The translations under genes were made by a program, and so were the position numbers. From contig CAVTDW010000008.1 in NCBI GenBank assembly GCA_963733505.1, positions 186,001 through 250,000 on the forward strand: a DNA stretch of 64,000 bases. Direction: 5' to 3'. This DNA comes from JALYXV01 sp963733505. Lineage in GTDB: Bacteria > Actinomycetota > Acidimicrobiia > Acidimicrobiales > Palsa-688. How positions within the stretch are numbered: position 1 is the stretch's first letter; every line of letters begins with the position of its first letter. The notes beneath the pieces were generated by a model. That model searched no databases. It was not told the origin of the DNA and was given only the letters and a program-made list of their open reading frames with translations. Shown piece after piece: positions 19,117-27,218 of this stretch.

Positions 19117-19935
19117 ATGGCCCGACTATTCGGACTCGGCGGTAGGGGTGCCCCCCCCGACGGGGCGGTCAAGGAACGCAAGTCTCCGGGCGAACGCATG
19201 TCCGAGGCCATGAACAAGTTCCAGGGCTCGCAGTTCGCCACGTCGATCTTCCGGCCCGGGTCCATCTTCCGCAAGGGCTATACGGACAGCCCCCGTAACC
19301 GCTCCTACGTGATCATGAACAGCGTGCTGTACCACCTTCACCCGGTGAAGGTGAAGCGCCACGCCGTCAAGGTCAGTTACACCTTGTGCCTAGGCGGGCT
19401 GTCCTTCTTTCTGTTCATCATCTTGACGGTCACGGGCATCTTCTTGATGTTCTTCTACCGTCCGGCCGCGGCCAACGCCTGGGGCGACATCAAGGGCCTC
19501 CAGACGGCCGTCACGTTCGGCCTGTTGGTGCGAAACATGCACCGATGGGCCGCCCACCTCATGGTGCTGTCGGTGTTCCTGCACATGGCGCGGGTCTTCT
19601 ACCACGGTGCCTACAAGCCCCCCCGAGAGTTCAACTGGGTGATCGGCGTCATCCTGCTGCTCCTGACGCTGCTCCTGTCGTTCACCGGCTATCTGCTGCC
19701 CTGGGACCAGCTGGCGCTGTGGGCGGTCACGGTCGGCACCAACATGATGGGCTACACGCCCGTCTTCGGGAGCCAGGTGCAGTTCGTCCTGATCGGCGGG
19801 TCCACCATCAGCAGTGCCACGTTATTGAGGTGGTACGTGCTGCACGTGCTGATGTTCCCGTTCGTCATCGTCATCTTCATGGCCGTCCACTTCTGGCGAG
19901 TCCGCAAAGACGGCGGCATCTCCGGGCCCCTTTAG
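19117..19935 (+). CDS. qcrB: Cytochrome b6-like subunit of menaquinol:cytochrome c reductase (QcrB type)
   Basis: 272-residue N-terminal half of a split cytochrome b, as in the b6f complex and Bacillus QcrB. About four membrane helices follow a 70-residue cytoplasmic lead. The two b-haem ligand pairs are visible: histidines in helix 2 (MHRWAAHLMVLSVFLHMARV) and in helix 4 (WYVLHVLMFPFVIVIFMAVHFW). The Qo-side GYLLPWDQLALWAV is intact. The end HFWRVRKDGGISGPL is typical of QcrB. It sits 13 bases before the subunit IV gene. Most actinobacteria have a single fused cytochrome b in a qcrCAB operon, so this split form is notable. Confidence 0.9.
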   Translation: MARLFGLGGRGAPPDGAVKERKSPGERMSEAMNKFQGSQFATSIFRPGSIFRKGYTDSPRNRSYVIMNSVLYHLHPVKVKRHAVKVSYTLCLGGLSFFLFIILTVTGIFLMFFYRPAAANAWGDIKGLQTAVTFGLLVRNMHRWAAHLMVLSVFLHMARVFYHGAYKPPREFNWVIGVILLLLTLLLSFTGYLLPWDQLALWAVTVGTNMMGYTPVFGSQVQFVLIGGSTISSATLLRWYVLHVLMFPFVIVIFMAVHFWRVRKDGGISGPL

Positions 19936-19948
19936 GCGGAGGCGAGCA

Positions 19949-20835
19949 ATGGCTGAAGTTCCCGAACACCTATTGAAGCGGGCCGCCGAACGCAAGGCGG
20001 CGCTCGAGGCACAGAAGGCCACCGGCGGTGGCGGCGGGCCGCGGCCCCGACAGAGGCCGCGCCTGACGCCGACGTGGCGGCATCCAACGCCGAAGCAGAG
20101 AAGTCGGGGAAAATCCCCGCCCATCTCTTGGCACGCAGTGCGGAGGCCAAGGCCAAGGCGGCGGCGGGCGCCGGGGCCGGTGGCGCCTCGGGTTCGTCAA
20201 CCAGTGGTGCCGGCGGTGCGGGCAGCGGGGGAGCGACGGCGACCACGACGGCCGCCCCGGCGGCGACCGGCGCAGCCGGAGCGGCCGCCCGGGTGGCAGG
20301 GGCGCAACCCGGCCCCGGCCTGGTCGGGCCGGCCGGCCACACCCAGCGGCTGCTCACCGTCGTCAAGGCCGGCTCCATCCAAGACGTCAAGGCCACGCCC
20401 ACCGACAAGGTGAACGTGTGGCCCCACCTGCTGGTCGTCGAGTTCGTGGCATCGCTGGCGATGACGGCGTTCCTGCTGGTGTTCTCGACCTTTGTCAACG
20501 CCCCACTGCTCGGCCAGGCCAACTTCAACCTGACGCCGAACCCCTCCAAGGCACCGTGGTACTTCCTCGGCCTCCAGGAACTGCTGACCATGTTCCACCC
20601 GATGGTGGCGGGCGTCATGGTCCCCGGCATGGGCCTGTTCGGGCTCGGCATGGCGGGCTACGTCGACAAGAACCCGAGCCACAAACCAGAGGACCGAAAA
20701 TTCGCCATCGCCTTGTTCACCTTCTTCATGATGTTCTGGGCGATCCTCGTGATCATCGGGTCGATCTTCCGAGGTGAGGGCCAGAACTTCGTCCTTCCGT
20801 GGCGCCAAGGCGTCCACGAGATCTTCGACCTGTAG
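19949..20835 (+). CDS. Cytochrome b subunit IV (C-terminal half), with duplicated PEHLL-type N-terminal motif; frameshifted
   Basis: C-terminal half of the split cytochrome b, about 295 residues, giving three membrane helices and the Qo-site PEWY-type region, here in NPSKAPWYFLGLQELL. Start ATG 19949 gives MAEVPEHLLKRAAERKAALEAQK; the frame then changes near 20036 inside a GGC-rich run, and continues as AAPTEAAPDADVAASNAEAE, a second motif copy KIPAHLLARSAEAKAKAA, and a Gly/Ala/Thr linker before the helices (HLLVVEFVASLAMTAFLLVF, MVAGVMVPGMGLFGLGM, FTFFMMFWAILVIIGSIF). The linker and motif are absent from textbook subunit IV. The frameshift is probably a sequencing error. The preceding cytochrome b6 gene ends 13 bases upstream. 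Confidence 0.82.
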
Positions 20836-20844
20836 GGAAGGCTC

Positions 20845-21711
20845 ATGAGTTCTGGCGTCATATTGGCGATCGCGATCGGCATCATCGTGGTGCTGGCCAT
20901 CGTCTTGCTGGCCACGACCAGCGCCCGGCGCGACCGCGACGCGGCGCTCGGCGTGCTGTCGCGCGAGACGAAGCAGCGCGACAGCGGAGGGGCCGGTCTC
21001 GACGTCGTCGCCCCGGCGGGCGTCGAGCCGAAATCGGGCAAGGAGATCGAGCAGGCGGCGGTGCTGGAGCGCACCGGCGGCGGGACCGTCGCCATCCCGG
21101 CCCGGGCCGCACCCCCGTCGGTTTCGGGGCCGATCGACCCGGAGACCTACGGCCAGACGCGGCGGCAGTTCCTCAACCGCGGTGTCGTCGGCCTGATGGT
21201 CGTCAGCATCACCGGCTTCAGCGCCACCATGATCGCCTTCCTGTGGCCCTCGGTGTCGGCCGGCTTCGGCGCCAAGATCAACGCGGGCACGGTCAGCGAC
21301 GTCGAGAAGCTCCTGTTGACCAAGCAGCCCTTCTACAACCCGGTGGGCCGCTTCTACATCAACCACTACCCGACCGATGCGGGCTCGCTGGCCAAGGCCA
21401 AGAAGGTGTACTCACCGGCGCTGCTCAACGGCATGCAGGCCGGCTACGTCGCCCTGTACCAGCGGTGCGTGCACCTGGGGTGCCGGGTCCCGTGGTGCGT
21501 CAGCTCGCAATGGTTCGAGTGCCCGTGCCACGGATCCAAGTACAACCGGGTCGGCGAGAAGAAGGGCGGGCCGGCACCTCGGGGCCTCGACCGTTTCGCC
21601 GTGACCGTCTCGGGGGGCTCGATCACCGTGGATACCGGCGTCATCTACGTGGGCCCCCCGATCGGCACCAACACCACCGGTCAGGGCCAGGACGGCCCGC
21701 ACTGTGCATGA
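20845..21711 (+). CDS. qcrA: Rieske [2Fe-2S] subunit (QcrA type)
   Basis: 288-residue Rieske protein of the quinol reductase. The first 25 residues are a membrane helix, then a linker, then a TAT-like RRQFLNRG before a second helix (VGLMVVSITGFSATMIAFLW) near residue 120. The cluster ligands are C208 and H210 (CVHLGC) and C226/H229 (CPCHGSKY), with C213 and a further cysteine able to form the stabilising disulfide. It takes one electron from menaquinol at the Qo site and hands it to cytochrome c. The N-terminal helix plus a TAT-anchored second helix resembles actinobacterial QcrA. It lies nine bases after subunit IV. Confidence 0.92.
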   Translation: MSSGVILAIAIGIIVVLAIVLLATTSARRDRDAALGVLSRETKQRDSGGAGLDVVAPAGVEPKSGKEIEQAAVLERTGGGTVAIPARAAPPSVSGPIDPETYGQTRRQFLNRGVVGLMVVSITGFSATMIAFLWPSVSAGFGAKINAGTVSDVEKLLLTKQPFYNPVGRFYINHYPTDAGSLAKAKKVYSPALLNGMQAGYVALYQRCVHLGCRVPWCVSSQWFECPCHGSKYNRVGEKKGGPAPRGLDRFAVTVSGGSITVDTGVIYVGPPIGTNTTGQGQDGPHCA

Positions 21712-21801
21712 TCTGCACGGCCGGTCGATTTGCGCCGCGACCGCCCGGCGCGGGCAGGATGGCGGCGCAATGGCTGACGTCCTCCACCTGGTGCGCCCCT
21801 G

Positions 21802-22836
21802 ATGTTGGCGGCATCGACGGCTCAGAAGCTGGGGACGGTCTTCGCGATCGCCCTCACCGTGGGCTGGCTGCTGTTCATGCTGGCCCACGTGAAGCGGGGC
21901 GCGGTCAAGCCGGGCGACGAGATCGAAAACGCCCCCAACCGCAAGCGGTACTACGACGACGACATCCTCGAGGGTCCCAAGCTGGAGCGGGCCTTGACCC
22001 TGGCGCTGCTCCTGCTGGTGATCATCGGCATCGGGCTCCCGCTGTACTGGATCAACGAGACTCGGCGAGAGAACGGGGCCAAGAAACTCTTCGCCAACAC
22101 CGCCGTCGAGGTCGGCTTCGCCCTGTTCCAACCGGCCGACTCGCCGTTGCCGGCCAACCCCAAACTGAACGAGCTGCACTTCGGATGCGCCGGGTGCCAC
22201 GGCAACGCCGGCCAGGGCGGGTCGACGACCTACACCATCACCACGCCGCTCGGTACGACGCAGTCCGTGTCCTGGCAGGTGCCCGCGCTGAACACCGCCT
22301 TGCTCAAGTTCACCCCCGACACCGTGCGCACGATCATCGTGTACGGCCGCTCCAACACGCCTATGCCCGCGTGGGGCCTGGCGGGCGGGGGCCCCATGAA
22401 CGACTCGCAGATCGACTCGCTGGTCGCCTACCTGCAGAGCATCCAGATCACCTCCGAGGCCGCCCTGAAGGAGTCCGCCAGCCTGGGCACCGACGGCGCC
22501 GCCATCTTCAACGCCTACTGCGCCCGCTGCCACACCAAGGGCTACTCGTATGGCGCGCCCGAAACGTCAGGCGCCGGGGCCTACGGACCCAACTTGACCA
22601 ACAGCAGCGAACTTCGGCAGTTCCCCAACATCGTCGACCAGCTGGACTACGTGACCAAGGGTGCGACCTACGGCAAGTCGTACGGAACCCGAGGGGTCGG
22701 CAGCATGGCCGCCGACCCCCGCCTCGACATCGAAACCGCGGGCGCCGCCATGCAGGGCGGCGGCATGCCCAAGTTCGATCAGGTGCTCACCCCGGACCAG
22801 ATCCAGGCGGTCGTCGATTATGAGAGAGGCCTGTAG
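21802..22836 (+). CDS. Dihaem cytochrome c subunit (QcrC-like)
   Basis: 344 residues with two membrane helices near the N-terminus (KLGTVFAIALTVGWLLFMLA and ALTLALLLLVIIGIGLPLYW) and two cytochrome c domains outside the membrane. Haem motifs are CAGCH at about 130 and CARCH at about 240; likely methionine ligands lie in NTPMPAW and GGGMPKF. It plays the role of cytochrome cc (QcrC), accepting electrons from the Rieske protein and passing them to an oxidase. The domain order differs from Streptomyces QcrC, which has a C-terminal anchor. Start ATG 21802; it is followed without gap by the next gene. Confidence 0.88.
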   Translation: MLAASTAQKLGTVFAIALTVGWLLFMLAHVKRGAVKPGDEIENAPNRKRYYDDDILEGPKLERALTLALLLLVIIGIGLPLYWINETRRENGAKKLFANTAVEVGFALFQPADSPLPANPKLNELHFGCAGCHGNAGQGGSTTYTITTPLGTTQSVSWQVPALNTALLKFTPDTVRTIIVYGRSNTPMPAWGLAGGGPMNDSQIDSLVAYLQSIQITSEAALKESASLGTDGAAIFNAYCARCHTKGYSYGAPETSGAGAYGPNLTNSSELRQFPNIVDQLDYVTKGATYGKSYGTRGVGSMAADPRLDIETAGAAMQGGGMPKFDQVLTPDQIQAVVDYERGL

Positions 22837-23805
22837 GTGCATCTCCTCCTGAGCCACGCCGGACTGCTGGCGGCGACCTTCACGTGGGACCCGTTCATCC
22901 GGGGCGTGGTGATCACGGTCCTTTTCGTCGTGCTGTTGCCGGGCAGCGTGTACCTGGTGCTGTCGACCGATGTCGGCGGACGGCTGGGATTCCTGCTCAT
23001 GGCCGCGGGCATGTCGGGCATGCTCTGCCTGCTGTCGCTCCTGTGGATGCCGCTGGCATCGACCGCCGACATTGGCCGGCCCAACTCCTGGAAGCCTCTC
23101 GAAGTGGTCACCGGCGACTACGCCAGCCAGGTCACGCCCGGCGGCGCCAAGGACCTGCCGATCGGCAACCTGGCCGGGGTCAAGCCGCCGGTCAAGGACC
23201 TCTCGACCAAGCATTGGTACTGGCCCCTCCAATCGTGCAGCGACAGTGGGTGGCACAAGATCGACCCGTCGCTGATCAACGACCCCGAGTCCGAGGCGGA
23301 CAAGATCCTGGCCAACACCAGCGGGGCCCTCGTCGGGCCGACGTTGACCAGCCCGTACAGCGCGGCCTCCGACTACGTCTACATCGACGGCTTCCAAAAG
23401 GGTGAGAACGGCGGGTGCCTCTTCGCCGTCAGCCGGCACAAGATCTACGTGCCGTTGGCCAGGGGTGCCCACTACGTCGTGCTACGGGTCCTTCCGTCGC
23501 TACCCGTGCTCACCCTCGGCGGGGCGCCGCCGGCGGCGCAGCCCGATCGGTCCAAGCCCTATACCTACGTCATCTTGGTGCGGAACCTGGGGTCGGTTCG
23601 CCAGCCGCAGGCCATGCTGTCCATCAGCATGGGGATCACGTTCCTGGTGATCTGCTACATCCTGCACACCCGTGACAAGGAGAAGGAGGCGGCCGAAGCG
23701 GCCGCCGCGGCGGGGGATTCGGGTGGGGGTGGCGCCGGACCGGGCGGTGCCGGTGGGCCCGGCGGTGCCGGACCCGAACGCCAGAAGGTCGGCGCCGGGG
23801 TCTAA
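22837..23805 (+). CDS. Membrane protein at the end of the b6f-like operon, unknown function
   Basis: 322 residues starting at GTG 22837 directly after the dihaem cytochrome stop. Two hydrophobic segments lie near residues 22-45 (GVVITVLFVVLLPGSVYLVL) and 48-72 (LGFLLMAAGMSGMLCLLSLL), a third near 265-285 (AMLSISMGITFLVICYIL). Between them is a loop of about 190 residues, probably outside the cell, with two cysteines that could pair. The tail is Glu/Lys then Gly/Pro-rich. No haem or metal motif is seen. Its position suggests an accessory subunit or assembly factor of the quinol reductase. I do not recognise the family. Confidence 0.72.
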   Translation: MHLLLSHAGLLAATFTWDPFIRGVVITVLFVVLLPGSVYLVLSTDVGGRLGFLLMAAGMSGMLCLLSLLWMPLASTADIGRPNSWKPLEVVTGDYASQVTPGGAKDLPIGNLAGVKPPVKDLSTKHWYWPLQSCSDSGWHKIDPSLINDPESEADKILANTSGALVGPTLTSPYSAASDYVYIDGFQKGENGGCLFAVSRHKIYVPLARGAHYVVLRVLPSLPVLTLGGAPPAAQPDRSKPYTYVILVRNLGSVRQPQAMLSISMGITFLVICYILHTRDKEKEAAEAAAAAGDSGGGGAGPGGAGGPGGAGPERQKVGAGV

Positions 23806-23824
23806 GCGGGGGCTCCGACGCCCT

Positions 23825-24535
23825 CTACCAGGGGCGATCTTGGAGGGCCAGCACGTCCGCCCGCTGGAAGCGGAGATGGCCGCCCGCAGTGCGAAACGAC
23901 GGCAAGCGCCGGCCCTTGGCCCAGTTGGCAACGGTCCGTTCGGTCACGTCGAAGATCGCCGCGACATCTTTGGAGTGCAGCAGCCGCGCCGGAATGGCTT
24001 TGCGGTCGCCGACGAAATCCGGGGCGCGGGGAGCGGTCGGCTGGTCGGGGCCCCCTCGTGGCTGCCGGTCGCCCGCTGCTCGCCGCCCGCCGTCGGTGTG
24101 GCGGGCCGTGGTCAAACGGAGTGCGATCTTGCTCGCGACGGCGTCCAAGCCGTGGCGTTCACGATCCGAGAGCCGCCTGACACAGCGATCGAAGATGCAC
24201 AGGACGCCGAGGAGCGAGCCTCCCTGGGATCGCAACGGCATCCCGTAGACATAGCGGATACCGAGCGCGCTGGTGGCTGTGTGGGTGTCGCGAAACTGCG
24301 GGTGTCGAAGGAGATCACCGATCTCGAGCGCCTCGAAGCCGCGGCCGACCGCAGCGAACAAGTCGTCGTCCGCCGGTAGGTCGCCGCTCCCGGTCCCGTA
24401 GCGCAACATCGTCCACGGCCGGTCGGTTTCGACGACGGCGACCAAGGCGAGTGGGGCGTGGCACGTCATGGCTGCCGCGAATAACAAGTTGGCGCACAAC
24501 TGGCCCGTTGCCGGGGTTCGTTCAGTGACGATCAC
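23825..24535 (-). CDS. GAF-domain regulator with a C-terminal excisionase-type helix-turn-helix
   Basis: 236 residues. Start GTG 24535 is supported by AAGGAG five bases upstream. Residues 1-140 form a GAF sensor domain (LVAVVETDRPWTMLRYG, FEALEIGDLLRHPQF, YVYGMPLRSQGGSLLGVLCIFD). After a Pro/Arg-rich linker, residues about 185-236 form a BldC/MerR-type winged helix (LLHSKDVAAIFDVTERTVANWAKGRRLPSFRT... HLRFQRADVLAL). GAF domains sense small ligands, redox state or light; the family is rarely studied. It lies between the quinol reductase operon and nuoA, on the opposite strand to both, so it may control the divergent nuo operon. That is inference; two cysteines in the GAF part could serve redox sensing. 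Confidence 0.8.
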   Translation of the reverse strand: MIVTERTPATGQLCANLLFAAAMTCHAPLALVAVVETDRPWTMLRYGTGSGDLPADDDLFAAVGRGFEALEIGDLLRHPQFRDTHTATSALGIRYVYGMPLRSQGGSLLGVLCIFDRCVRRLSDRERHGLDAVASKIALRLTTARHTDGGRRAAGDRQPRGGPDQPTAPRAPDFVGDRKAIPARLLHSKDVAAIFDVTERTVANWAKGRRLPSFRTAGGHLRFQRADVLALQDRPW

Positions 24536-24663
24536 ATTGCTCCTTCGATTGGCGCAATGGTGACGGATCGGGTGTGACCCGGTCGTCGCGTGGTCGTGAC
24601 GGCCCGAGCGAGACGACGTCGGCCGTTCACTTTGTTACCAGACCCCGCGGAGCGGCTACGGAC

Positions 24664-24677
24664 TAGGGTGACCCGCA
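24664..24677 (+). promoter_or_regulatory. Possible leaderless promoter of the nuo operon
   Basis: TAGGGT (24664-24669, fitting the actinobacterial TANNNT -10) lies seven bases before the nuoA ATG at 24677, the spacing seen for leaderless transcripts. No good Shine-Dalgarno precedes the start and no convincing -35 is seen. Confidence 0.4.
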
Positions 24678-25210
24678 TGGCGCAGTACCTCCCCATCGTC
24701 GTGCTGATGGTGCTCGCGACCGGGTTCGCGTTTGTGTCGCTGTTGGCGTCGCGCCTTCTCGGGCCGAAGAAGCCCACCACCGCCAAGTCCGCCCCGTACG
24801 AGTGCGGGATCATCCCGAACCGCCAGCCGGCGCAGCGGTTCCCGGTCCGGTTCTACCTGGTTGCGATGATCTTCGTGATCTTCGACATCGAGATCATCTT
24901 CATCTATCCGTGGGCGGTGATGTACCACCAGCTCGACACCTTCGGCTTGGCCGAAATGGTCGCTTTCTCCATCGCGGTCCTGGTGGCGTTCCTGTACCTG
25001 ATCTCGGGTGGCGCGCTCGACTGGGGTCCCGTGAAGCGACTGTCGGAGCCTGAAGTCACGACGCGGCCGTACACCGGGAGCGCGACCATCCGCCGGGTTC
25101 CCCGCCCCGAGGCGTTGCTGACGGGACTCGAGCCGATGGAGGGGACCGCACCGGACGCCCCCAGTGCACCCGCAGAGCCGGACCTGGTCCCCGCAACCAC
25201 AGGACACTGA
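24677..25210 (+). CDS. nuoA: NADH-quinone oxidoreductase subunit A
   Basis: Membrane subunit of complex I near the quinone cavity. 177 residues with three helices (YLPIVVLMVLATGFAFVSLL, FYLVAMIFVIFDIEIIFIYPW and MVAFSIAVLVAFLYLI). The conserved loop KSAPYECGI with its cysteine and FDIEIIFIYPWA identify it. The usual length is near 120; here a Pro/Ala/Thr-rich tail of about 55 residues follows, of unknown use. ATG 24677 is chosen since the first helix begins at once. It is the first gene of a 15-kb operon. Confidence 0.93.
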   Translation: MAQYLPIVVLMVLATGFAFVSLLASRLLGPKKPTTAKSAPYECGIIPNRQPAQRFPVRFYLVAMIFVIFDIEIIFIYPWAVMYHQLDTFGLAEMVAFSIAVLVAFLYLISGGALDWGPVKRLSEPEVTTRPYTGSATIRRVPRPEALLTGLEPMEGTAPDAPSAPAEPDLVPATTGH

Positions 25211-25211
25211 T

Positions 25212-25709
25212 ATGGGCCTCGAAGACCTCAACCACAACTTCCTGACCGGCCGCCTCGAGGACATGGTCAAGTGGGCTCGCCGCAGCTCGATGTGGCCCGC
25301 CACCTTCGGCCTGGCCTGCTGCGCCATCGAGATGATGTCGACAGGGGCGGCCGACTTCGACCTGGCCCGCTTCGGCATGGAGGTCTTCCGGGCGTCACCT
25401 CGCCAGGCGGACCTGATGATCGTCGCCGGCCGCGTCAGCCAGAAGATGGCCCCGGTCCTGCGCAACGTGTACGACCAGATGATGGAACCCAAGTGGGTCA
25501 TCTCGATGGGCGTGTGCGCATCGACCGGCGGGATGTTCAACAACTACGCCATCGTGCAAGGTGTCGACCAGATCGTTCCGGTCGACGTGTACGCCCCCGG
25601 ATGCCCGCCCGGTCCGGAAACGCTCATCCACGCCATCGTCACCCTTCACGAGAAGGTGCGCCGGGGCGAGATCACCAAGCGCCCCGTCGCCGCCAGCGAG
25701 GCCTCGTGA
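25212..25709 (+). CDS. nuoB: NADH-quinone oxidoreductase subunit B
   Basis: 165-residue peripheral subunit holding the last iron-sulfur cluster (N2), which reduces quinone. Cluster ligands are the tandem cysteines of LACCAIEMM, the cysteine of MGVCASTGGMF and that of APGCPPGPE. It normally packs against NuoD, which is not encoded nearby. ATG 25212 lies two bases after the nuoA stop; the stop overlaps the GTG start of nuoC. Confidence 0.96.
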   Translation: MGLEDLNHNFLTGRLEDMVKWARRSSMWPATFGLACCAIEMMSTGAADFDLARFGMEVFRASPRQADLMIVAGRVSQKMAPVLRNVYDQMMEPKWVISMGVCASTGGMFNNYAIVQGVDQIVPVDVYAPGCPPGPETLIHAIVTLHEKVRRGEITKRPVAASEAS

Positions 25710-26236
25710 CCGACGCGGCACCGGCGGACGGTGAACCAGTCGCCGAAGTGCCCGAATCGCCGCCCGAGCTTCACGGCTGGCCGGTCGTCGACTCGCATGG
25801 CCAGACCGTGGTGCACTGCAACCGCGAGGGCTACCTGGAGCTGCTGACGGCCCTCAAGGCGGACGGGTACGACATGTGCGCCGACGTCTGCGGGGTCGAT
25901 TACCTCGGTCATCTCACGCGGGCGATTCCGGAGCCGGTAACACCGGAGCGTTTCGAGGTCGTCGTCAACCTCGTTTCGATCGCCACGCGTGGTCGGGTGC
26001 GGGTCCGGGCGCAGGTGCCCGAGTCCGATGCGGTCATCCCCACCCTGTTCTACCTGTGGCCTGGCACCGAGGCTCCCGAGCGGGAGGTCTTCGACATGTT
26101 CGGTATCCGCTTCGATGGTCATCCCGACCTGACCAGGATCCTCATGCCTGAGGACTGGGAGGGCTATCCGCTGCGAAAGGACTACGCCGTCGGCCGCATC
26201 CCTGTCCAGTTCAAAGAAGCGCCGTCCCCCCGCTGA
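25706..26236 (+). CDS. nuoC: NADH-quinone oxidoreductase subunit C
   Basis: 176-residue 30-kDa-type subunit of the peripheral arm. The GTG at 25706 overlaps the nuoB stop by four bases. The first 25 residues are Pro/Glu/Ala-rich. Diagnostic parts are YDMCADVCGVDYLGH, FEVVVNLVS, VPTLFYLWPGTEAPEREVFDMFGI-type sequence (here IPTLFYLWPGTEAPEREVFD) and the C-terminal LMPEDWEGYPLRKDY. It ends normally and is not fused to NuoD. The gene that should follow, nuoD, is absent: only 54 bases separate it from nuoE. Confidence 0.94.
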   Translation: MTDAAPADGEPVAEVPESPPELHGWPVVDSHGQTVVHCNREGYLELLTALKADGYDMCADVCGVDYLGHLTRAIPEPVTPERFEVVVNLVSIATRGRVRVRAQVPESDAVIPTLFYLWPGTEAPEREVFDMFGIRFDGHPDLTRILMPEDWEGYPLRKDYAVGRIPVQFKEAPSPR

Positions 26237-26290
26237 TCCCCCACGAGGGTTGGACCACGACATGCCGATTCGGCAAGGATCATGTAAAGA

Positions 26291-27218
26291 ATGGCACGGC
26301 TGACGCCTGAGAACGCGGCAGAGGGCACGCGAACTCATCGCGTTGTACCCGCAGCCGCGTTCGGCCCTCATCCCGATGCTTCACATTGCCCAGGAGCAGG
26401 ACGGCTACCTGACGAGCGAGGCCATGACCCATGTCGGCGAACTCGTCGGGTTGACGTCGGCGGAGGTGCGGGGAACGGCCACGTTCTACGACATGCTCCA
26501 TGTCGACCCGGTCGGCAAGTACGTGTTGTCGATCTGCACCAACATCGCCTGCCTGCTCAACGGGGCCTACGAGCTGCTGGAACACGTCGAGCAGTCCTTG
26601 GGTGTCCGGGCTGGCGGGACGACCACCGACGGGGTGTTCACCGTCGAGGAGTTCGAGTGTCTCGCCCTGTGCGGCAACGCGCCGTGCCTGACGGCCAACT
26701 GGCGGTTCTTCGGCGACGTCACGCCGGCCAAGTTCGACACCCTGGTCGACGACCTGCGCATGGGGCGCCTCGATGACGAGGTCCCGGCGCATGGGACCTT
26801 GTGCCGGGTCCGCCGCACCGTCGGCCTCGTCGCCGCTGGGGCGCCCCCCGCCCCGGTACCCGAGGCGCCCGCCGCCGCGCCCGCCGTTCCGGCGTCCCCA
26901 CCGGCCGCGCCGCCCGCTTCGGCAGCCCCGGCCGCGCCGGCCGCGCCTGCGCCCGAACCGGCGATGCCTACCGAAGCCCCTGCTACGCCTCCGGTGCCTG
27001 AAGAATCAGCCCCCTCCGAGGAACCCCGAGTTGCCGTCTCGGGGTCCGACACGGCGTCCGAGACGCCCGCACCGACCGACCCTGCTCCGCCGGTTACCCA
27101 ACCTCACGGATCCCAGGCCCCCGCGGACGAGGCCGATAGCGTCCAGCCACCAGGGGCGACCGACGCCAAGCCAGCACCAGACGCACCACCAGCACCAGGC
27201 GCACCAGAAAAACCATGA
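26291..27218 (+). CDS. nuoE: NADH-quinone oxidoreductase subunit E, frameshifted, with long C-terminal extension
   Basis: 24-kDa subunit carrying a [2Fe-2S] cluster (N1a) beside the flavin. The start MARLTPENAA at 26291 is in one frame; from about 26320 the next frame gives RARELIALYPQPRSALIPML, so a single indel lies there. Cluster ligands are CTNIAC and CLALC. The thioredoxin-like body ends near residue 170; the remaining 130 residues are a Pro/Ala/Glu-rich low-complexity tail not found in most NuoE. The stop overlaps the nuoF ATG. The frameshift is in the early part of an otherwise perfect gene and probably a sequence error. Confidence 0.88.
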
